Shown here one piece after another: positions 57,416 through 64,000 of a DNA stretch of 64,000 nt. Both the position numbers and the translations under genes were made by a program. The stretch spans positions 64,501-128,500 of the forward strand of contig NC_084815.1 in the NCBI RefSeq assembly GCF_963583255.1. Direction: 5' to 3'. Within the stretch, counting starts at the first letter, position 1. The number at the start of each line of letters is the position of its first letter. This DNA is from Pyrus communis (taxonomy: Eukaryota > Streptophyta > Magnoliopsida > Rosales > Rosaceae). Below the pieces are notes generated by a model. That model was not told where the DNA came from, did not search any database, and was given only the letters and a program-made list of their open reading frames with translations.

Positions 57416-58195
57416 TCAAATATTTGCCCCCAAAAACTTCTTTTTGTACTCCACGTCTAATCCGTTAAGGGCGATCCTGACGAACTCCACCTCAGGGAGT
57501 GGTACTCGGCACCAATTCCTAGCCGACTTAAACCTTGTTAAGTACTCCATTGGAGATTCGTCGGATACTTGAGCCATCCTGGCTAAGGATGATACGGACA
57601 TCTCCATCCCTGGCCGATAGAATTGTTCATGGAACTTTTCGACCAACTCTTCCCAACTCTGCACGGAGTTGGGTGGAAGATTAATGTACCAGGCGAAAGC
57701 TGAGCCTGTCAGTGAAAAGTTAAACAGCCGTAGTTTGTAGAAATCGCTATTGACGTCCCCACACTGCGCTGTGAACCGAGCCACATGTTCTAGTGAGGAT
57801 AAAGATGATTCCCCGGCGAAGAGGCTGAAATCGGGGATCTTAAATCCTCGTGGGTATTCAAACCTTTCCACATAAGCCGGGTATGGGTGAATGAATTTTG
57901 GAAACTTCGGCCCTTTCTTTAGGGCCGAATCAATCATTCTCTGGACTTCGGTCACGTTTATGGAAGCGACTTCTTCTCCCTGGCTTGGTCCCTTGGATCT
58001 ATTTCCTGGTCCTCTTCTTTCTAAGGGGACTGGTTGCGGCCGAGCAGACCCTCTCTCGGCTGGTATGGGAACACTCGTCGGGAGCTGCCGAGGTTGGCTG
58101 ACCTGGCCATCTTCGAAGGCTTTGCTAACCAGTAGTTCAAGCATTCTGGTCTGTGTATCGCTGTTACTACGTATTGTGTCTAGCAAATCATTCAT
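57416..58195 (-). pseudogene. Gypsy gag capsid domain
   Basis: Capsid-type gag domain: KFIHPYPAYVERFEYPRGF, FAGESSLSSLEHVARF, GSAFAWYINLPPNSVQSWEE and MEYLTRFKSARNWC are the typical Ty3/Gypsy capsid blocks. The frame is bounded by TGA stops on both sides (58241-58243 and 57416-57418). Read through, it continues into the nucleocapsid and protease, so the family probably makes a single gag-pol polyprotein. Confidence 0.9.
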
Positions 58196-58240
58196 CTTCT
58201 GACCAATCGACTGCTCGACCTGACGATATTGTTCATTTAG

Positions 58241-58540
58241 TCATCTCCGAAGGAATGTCCTAGTTGGTGGATCGGAACCTTCCCCACCATCGTCATCACA
58301 ATCTTCCACAATCCCTTCCATGAACATTCCAGCTGTTTGATTCGGGACTGCTGGGTTGTAAGGTTGCCCGCCGAGACAGACTTCATTCTCTCGGCGTGTT
58401 ACACTTGTGGCCTCGAGCGGTGCCACTATGATCGGATTTTTTGTAGAGTGCAAATCCTGCCCAAGGCCTTGCACTGGCAAGTCAGTCGTTGACTTTCCCA
58501 TGGTTGTTTTCTGCTTCGTAGACCGTGTCTCAATGGTCAT
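58241..58540 (-). pseudogene. Gypsy gag N-terminal segment
   Basis: The ATG at 58540 lies only about 25 bp past the primer binding site and gives MTIETRSTKQKTTMGKS. The frame is the same as the capsid segment but ends at TGA 58241-58243. The segment is hydrophilic with no named domain. It is the likely true start of the polyprotein. Confidence 0.7.
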
Positions 58541-58564
58541 GAACTCCGAAGGTTTAGCACAATG

Positions 58565-58582
58565 GTCCCACTGGGCGTGCCA
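58565..58582 (-). other. Primer binding site of the Gypsy element
   Basis: Minus-strand TGGCACGCCCAGTGGGAC begins three bases inside the 5' LTR edge, after TTT. TGG at the start complements a tRNA CCA end. I could not assign the tRNA from memory. Confidence 0.75.
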
Positions 58583-58585
58583 AAA

Positions 58586-59708
58586 TGTTGACCCTAAAAA
58601 TTACAAAACCTACATGGCGCGCAGGCCGAGTAACTAATAAGCTAACTACGTCCTTCGATCGAATGCGGGGCGTGCCAACTCGTCGGCCGAGCTTGGCCGA
58701 GGAGTAAAATTTGTTGATGTAGCTTTGAGCGCGTCGTTGACTTCTCTATCTTGCGATTGCGACCGAGGAAGGAACACTATCGGTCTCTGGGTTCTAGAGC
58801 CTGAAGACAAGGCTGCTAATTCTGCGGAGTTCACAGATCGTTCGAGCCCGATTCGGTCACTGTGATTATATTCGTGAGAGTATAAGCACGTCGAATCGAG
58901 ACCAAACTGTATGGGCACAGGTACTCGAACGTGATGTATGTCTTGATGGTAAACGTAGTTCGGTCGTCAGAATGTCGAACCCTGAAACTCACTTGTGAGT
59001 ATCCAATCATAAAACCACTCGGCGACCAGTACGCCGAGCAATGTAATTCGTAACACCTAACTATGCCGAGAAGGCTAGCAAGGTGACCTCTGCCAACAAA
59101 GGTTCGAAAACCTTTCTCGACCGAGACTTGGATAGATAATCGGTCAACCTCGACGCAGTGCTGTTTATCCAAACTGAAGATGCTTCTTGGTCGGCTGATT
59201 CTGCAGCAGCAGTGCTGTTTATCCAAACTGAAGGTGCTCGCCGGGTGCTTCCACAGTGCTGTTTATCCAAACTGAAGGTGTGTCGGCAGGAAAAAGAAAA
59301 GGAAAAAATCTCAAGGTGTTTGAGAGGTTTTGCGCAGGGCAATTGTATGCTAATTTGAAGGTCCCTTCTGTTTGCATGATTTCTTGTATTTATAGTGCCC
59401 CATTCCTTGAAACCGACTCCGATTTGGATTGGGAGTCCTTGTCCCATTTCGCCTCTTCCTCGAACAAACCTACTCCTACTGGGATTCTGAATTTTCCTTC
59501 TTTTCGGGACTTCATTCCTTGCTGGTCGAGAATCCTAGTTGCACCAGGACTTCCTCGACCTTTCTATTTATCTGGACTTCTTATGATAGGATTTGGCCGA
59601 CCCTGCCAGCTGGCCCGGGCCTTATTATTCGGCCCATATTATTTGTCATCACCTTGGGCCGAGCGCATCCTGCTGCTCGGCCCAGCAATAATATTTTGGG
59701 CCCAAACA
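58586..59708 (-). repeat. 5' LTR of the Tat-like Gypsy element
   Basis: 1123 bp with the same ends as the 45899-47021 copy. Minus-strand TATA box at 59387-59395, with the triple CTGTTTATCCAAACTGAAG repeat downstream at about 59155-59285. It drives the gag-pol RNA on the minus strand. Confidence 0.95.
59387..59395 (-). promoter_or_regulatory. TATA box in 5' LTR
   Basis: Minus-strand CTATAAATA, identical to the copy in the 3' LTR. This is the expected core promoter of the element. Confidence 0.75.
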
Positions 59709-59806
59709 GCTCTATATTGCTGTTGCATGACAATATTAGTAGCAAAGAATGTCGAATAGGTCTTATCTAGGAGATCCTCTTCAGTCAAAGTCTTGTATTC
59801 ATGGCG
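59709..59806 (-). pseudogene. Copia gag piece on the far side of the Gypsy insertion
   Basis: Starts with the GCTCT duplication (59709-59713). Minus-strand reading gives TLTEEDLLDKTYSTFFATNI and VMQQQYR, a typical Copia gag block that joins the gag sequence ending at 45898. Beyond about 59806 the homology stops, so the Copia element has lost its 5' part and 5' LTR. Confidence 0.8.
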
Positions 59807-60391
59807 TGTTCATTGCTCGGGATATTTTATGGTTCCACAAACAATGACTATGAATTTAAAGAGCAACTATTTACTTTGCTATTATATAGTCTTTATAAAT
59901 TCTCCTAGAGATGAGTTTTTGAGATATGGCTTTTTAAAATACAATTTTAATAGTTTCTCAGCTTCTCTTGGAGCTGCTTTTTAGTCAGATATATTTGGGG
60001 CGGTTAGGTACCATAGGATGTTGTTTTGAGAGAGAAAGAGAGAGAGTTGGGTAGGTTAGCCTATAATATTGACTGCATAAAAAAATAGATACCAACCCAA
60101 AGAGAAAAGGAATAGTCAGTATTTTAATTAATTAAACAAAGATACCAACCCAAAGAAAAGAAAGAAATAGTGAGTATTTTAATTAAACAAACATGAATGA
60201 ATCACAAGGCCACACGCACACCCAAAGAAAAGAAAGAAATAGTGAGTATTTTAATTAATTAAACATGAATGAATCAAAAGGCCACATTAAATTCTTAATC
60301 AGCAACTTATATAATAATGGATCGAATTCCCTTATCTAAATCCAACTATATTATACTATATCCAAAGTTTGTTTTTTTATATTTGTTTCCG
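59807..60391. other. Intergenic, no gene seen
   Basis: Contains a short local duplication: AAGAAAAGAAAGAAATAGTG followed by AGTATTTTAATTAA recurs at about 60150 and 60228. No coding signal. Confidence 0.45.
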
Positions 60392-60515
60392 GAAAGTATT
60401 ATTAACACTCTAAAAATCTTATTCTACACTCCTTATAAGTGTATTTTTCTTTTTAAACATAGAAATTTTAGAATGTAGAATGAGAATTTTGAAGTGCCAA
60501 TAACAATTCTATTGA
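60392..60515. mobile_element. Short palindromic MITE (copy 2)
   Basis: TATTATTAACACTCTAAAAA then TTCTACACTCCTTATAAGTG is mirrored by AGAATGTAGAATGAGAATTT then GAAGTGCCAATAACAATTC. Same plan and similar tips as the copy at 7853-7980. Confidence 0.65.
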
Positions 60516-61210
60516 TTCCTTCTCTCAACTCAACTCAATGAGATAGACATGAGTGGATTTGTCATACCATATCTGTCTGAATGAGAGCCTACTGTCTGAG
60601 TCCATGAAACAAACGGTTATAATTTAGAAAGATGGCAAAAGCTGATGATGATGGAGCTACATTTTCATAAGTAATTAAGAATAACTAATAGTCTAGTATT
60701 AGGTGATGCTGATGCAGATCCTACTTGCCTAATCATACGAAAGAATAATATCAAGGTTTTAGATTCATCATATGGCGTCCAGCATGCGAATTCTCAATTC
60801 TCGAGTTTTACATTGCAAAATTACACATTTGTGAATATATATATATATATATAAGGTTAATTCAGTGGGGAAAGGAGACGAACAATGTGGCACATGGGCT
60901 AGCATGTATAAGTTTGAGTTATGGTAACATTGTGACTTGGTTTGAGGAACCCCTTGATATAATCATTGATTTTCTCTTTGAGGATAGCAATTCCTAATTA
61001 ATTATGTTGGTGCGGGACAATCTTTTTCCCTTCGACCGGTTTAAAAACCCTGGCAAGGTTTTTATCGAGACTCTGTGTTTGCACCATATCCTCATTAATG
61101 TATGTATTTTATTTGTTATTAATGAGTATCGTACTTTTTTTAAATAAATAAAAAAAGATCTATTTAGTAAGTTTCCAATGTGAAAACTACATACTCTAAT
61201 AATTATAACC
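60516..61210. other. Intergenic, no gene seen
   Basis: AT-rich; an AT dinucleotide run at about 60836-60853. No coding signal. Confidence 0.45.
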
Positions 61211-61665
61211 AATGTTCTAAAAAACGGCATAAGCGCTAGGCGGTGGTGAACCGAGGTGTTTTCTTGCAAATCGGTTGGAAAAATCAACTGGGCTCTAAGC
61301 GGGCTAGGCAGTGCTAGGCGGCTTTTTTTTTTTTTTTTTTTTTTTGAAATTGAAAAAAAAAATCCGATCTACATTACTATATTTCCTTATTTTCCTCCTA
61401 TTTTGCATTTTATGTGGTTTTAAATTGTGAATATATTGTACATGTGTCATCCTACAATACTCCTCACTATGGTTATATGGCATGCTTAATTTTGTACTTG
61501 TTGGATACTTGTTTTGCATTTTATCATCCTTTTATTATTTTATCTATAGATTTCATACAAATATAATTTTTTGTAAGTATCAATATGCACTTGTTCATAA
61601 GATATATAAAAAATTTATGCATATCTGCCTAACCAACCGCCCAACTAGCGCCTAACGTTTTTTAT
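61211..61665. mobile_element. CGCCTAG-type MITE (copy 2)
   Basis: The left end GTTCTAAAAAACGGCATAAG then CGCTAGGCGG, and the right end CCGCCCAACTAGCGCCTAAC then GTTTTTTATT, are imperfect inverted repeats. They match the design of the 6672-7058 element. A T-run sits in the middle at 61323-61345. Confidence 0.65.
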
Positions 61666-61691
61666 TATAACCAACTTAACTAAAATTGTTG

Positions 61692-61693
<2 letters not shown>

Positions 61694-61748
<55 letters not shown>
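61694..61748. repeat. (AG)n microsatellite
   Basis: About 27 uninterrupted AG units. A shorter GA run follows at about 61838-61869. Confidence 0.95.
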
Positions 61749-61749
<1 letters not shown>

Positions 61750-61833
61750 TCGTCACAAAATGTCAGTTAAATGGAGGGAGATTGTTTAGGGTTTGCTTCG
61801 CAGTTTCGTTGTACAAAAGTCAATAGTTGTGTG

Positions 61834-61870
<37 letters not shown>

Positions 61871-62955
61871 CAAACGCAAAACTAGCTTGCCGCACTTTCT
61901 CAAGCCTTGTATTCCAATCCAATATATTCGAGGAAATGAGTATTCCCTCCTGCTACTCGTAATAATGTCGCATGGCATGGTTTGGTGGGTCCACGCTTAC
62001 GCGTTTCTCTTGAACATTTCTTGTTTGGGTATTATTAAAAGGATTGTTTTCTTGAGAAGATTATTAAAGTGATTTAAACTGCCGGGATTACTTCCGTATT
62101 TTACGTCTTTCTACGATTTTTCTAATCTGATTTAGTACAATTTGGGTTTTTGGGAAGGTGATAACTAATGACTCGATGAGGTGGCAGAGGAAGAAACTCA
62201 GGCTAAACAGTAAATAGAAACTGTGGGATGTCAATTACGGAATTAATTACTTTTACTTAATTAGGGGAATTGATTATGATAAAATAAAAATATATCCAGC
62301 TCAACTTGTGGAAAATTTCAACAGAGGAATGTCAACACGTGGTGTGGGATGGATTTGGTTGGCCCGGCCTATCGTAACAGCATTCTAATATAAAGCCCAG
62401 AAGTTTTTTTAAAATGATTAAAAATGCTTTTAAATGTATGTTTTAAGTATTGGCTTGCATTTTCATTAAAATTTGTTTTAAAAATACCTTTATTAAAAAT
62501 GTTTTAATTATTTTAAAAACACTTCTAAACATGGATTAAAAAAACCACTTCTAAACAAATATATAACTTCATAATAGTATGGGTAGTGAACGTCCTTGAT
62601 TAATTTATTGTCAATTGTAGTGGTAATTACTAATAGAGATAATTAAGCAGTCCTTATTTAATGACGTAATTGATTTGAGGCCGGTAATGAGTTGGGGCCT
62701 GGGGGCATTTTCGATGCAAGTGCTTATTTTTGATACACGTACATGATACACCCCAGAAAACGAGGTGATGTTTGGTTTTGCAAGGCCGCTGATTTTCTCG
62801 GTCGGCGCCCTTTATCTTTACTTTTTTCTCCGTTTTACATTTCATATTTACCAATAGATTTTGTGGCGGAATATTAATTTTCTTATAATGTCATAATCAC
62901 ATGCCCCTCGTCATTTGATTTATATTGTTTATATATTTGGTTTAAAAAATTTGTC
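61749..62955. other. Intergenic, no gene recognised
   Basis: Open frames here are short and partly made by the GA repeat. TTTTAAAAA/TAAAATT-rich words at 62400-62560 are mirrored and may be a decayed MITE. No domain recognised. Confidence 0.4.
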
Positions 62956-63245
62956 ACATATAATGTGAAAGAAAAAATCTCACATTGGTGATGGATCAAA
63001 CTTGCAATGACTTATAAGAAGTTAAGTTACTTCTCATATTGTCAATTGATTTTAAAAATGAACCTCAATATTTTTTATAGTACCAGAGCGAGCGCAGGTT
63101 AGTTAATCACCACACTTGCTCCACGTCACTTAATACATTACATAATTTGTGTTGTCCACTTATTTGATTTAAAAATTCATCAAACGTGAAGGGATATGTA
63201 CGAATGTAAAAACCACTCTGACGTTAACGAGGCACCACAACTTGC
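62956..63245. repeat. Dispersed repeat, inverted relative of the 7.1-7.4 kb family
   Basis: Contains CTCACATTGGTGATGGATCA, GACTTATAAGAAGTTAAGTT and CATATTGTCAATTGATTTT, then AACCTCAAT, which is the 7.1-kb repeat read in reverse complement. It then has GCACAGGTTAG-like and CACGTCACTTAA-type words. Confidence 0.55.
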
Positions 63246-64000
63246 ACATGAGATTTAAGCCAATGTTTTTCTGACTCTCAGACTTTTAAGCCATATTTGA
63301 TAAAAATGAGTTTTGAGGCACTTGTCTCTGTTAATTAAGTTCCGTCAGCCACCCATTGTTTTGTTGATGAAAGAAAAAAAACAGCCAAATCCATTTAAAA
63401 TGTTGCTTATCAGATTTAGTCGGCGAAAATGCATGGCTACTCTGAAGTATTCAGATAAATACATAAAAATAGCATATTGAATTCTATTTATACTAACAGT
63501 TGTTCCAATTTAATTCATTTTGCTTTTCTTATAGAGATTTGTACTTTTTTTTTTCTTTTTTTTTTTGCACGTTTTTCCACTCCCCTATGCATTGATTGCT
63601 TCTATAATTTTATTGAATCTAAAGCTAACATAATAACAAGAGAATATCTGTAAAAAGAAAAAAAACGAGGATACACAAATCACTTCCCGTTCGATTTCAA
63701 GTTTTTGCTACTTCAACGCATACAGTATAGGAGAGATACAAGAAAATTTGACAAACAAAAGAAGAAAAGATTTGAAAGGCTAAAGATTTCACATATATTC
63801 ATTTCATCATGGTGATTGGTAGATCATGTTCTCCCTAGAATGCCAGCTATTAATAAGCTGGAAAATTATTAGAAAATTCGTTATTTTTGACTTATGGGGG
63901 TGAGAGGTATGACGTATGAGCCCCCTAGCTAGATTCGGTCTGTTCTGTTGGGTACTCGTTTTCCTGATTTGCATTTTGTGGAGAATGCATCCATGATCTA
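63246..64000. other. Intergenic, no gene seen
   Basis: AT-rich with T- and A-runs near 63547-63566 and 63656-63666. No coding, RNA or repeat feature could be supported. Confidence 0.45.

Larger units (their letters stand above)
45899..59708 (-). mobile_element. Ty3/Gypsy retrotransposon, Tat-like lineage, 13.8 kb, with antisense gene
   Basis: A complete insertion bounded by two 1123-bp LTRs and the 5-bp duplication GCTCT. On the minus strand the order is 5' LTR (58586-59708), primer site, gag-protease-RT-RNase H-second RNase H-integrase (58540-51041), an opposite-strand gene (47598-50938), PPT and 3' LTR (45899-47021). RT before integrase is the Gypsy order. The extra RNase H, the D-C-G-A protease motif, the additional antisense ORF and the large size point to the Tat group (Ogre, Retand, Grande relatives). 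By eye the LTRs differ at about 19 positions (about 1.7%), so the insertion is fairly young. The polyprotein is nevertheless broken at six or more places. Confidence 0.92.

Noticed and set aside
61771..62072. Open frames starting in the GA repeat
   Set aside because: Arg/Glu alternation comes from the microsatellite; nothing conserved follows.

Overview
Plant nuclear DNA from a eudicot: AT-rich, with short GT-AG introns, conserved plant genes and dense transposon debris. The repeat types look like Rosaceae (apple or pear relatives). That is a recollection-based inference and I could not test it. No bacterial, organellar, rRNA or CRISPR features are visible.

Three ordinary genes are supported, all on the + strand. 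A glyoxylate/succinic semialdehyde reductase (GLYR1-like, 8 exons, 8694-15014) has introns loaded with small inverted-repeat elements. A NAC transcription factor has 3 exons (30762-32184). An EUL-domain lectin (EULS3-like) runs 36963-38605, and its stop codon is split by the last intron.

Everything else is mobile DNA or unassigned intergenic sequence. At 2.0-6.4 kb a Mutator-type TIR element with a near-perfect 9-bp target duplication carries a broken fragment of a TRAPPC6-like gene. That fragment is split by a 3.28-kb solo LTR with its own 5-bp target duplication. At 16.8-18.2 kb one TIR element sits inside a relative. At 21.2-22.8 kb another TIR pair encloses a GC-rich core. MITEs of several families occur throughout, some in several copies. 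At 33.6-36.4 kb two different Copia-type gag remnants lie head to tail.

The largest structure is at 41.3-59.8 kb. A decayed minus-strand Copia element is split inside its gag by a 13.8-kb Ty3/Gypsy element (45899-59708, 5-bp target duplication GCTCT, two 1123-bp LTRs about 98% identical). The Gypsy element is of Tat type, shown by a second RNase H domain before the integrase. Its minus-strand gag-pol (58540-51041) is broken by stops and frameshifts. Between pol and the 3' LTR, on the opposite strand, lies a separate intron-containing gene with its own TATA box. It encodes a plant-mobile-domain-like protein with a basic linker and a C-terminal coiled coil (47598-50938). It converges on pol with only about 100 bp between the two stop codons, and one exon contains a tRNA-like segment. 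A diverged LTR of the same lineage lies at 19.3-20.1 kb and shares a triple leader repeat with it.
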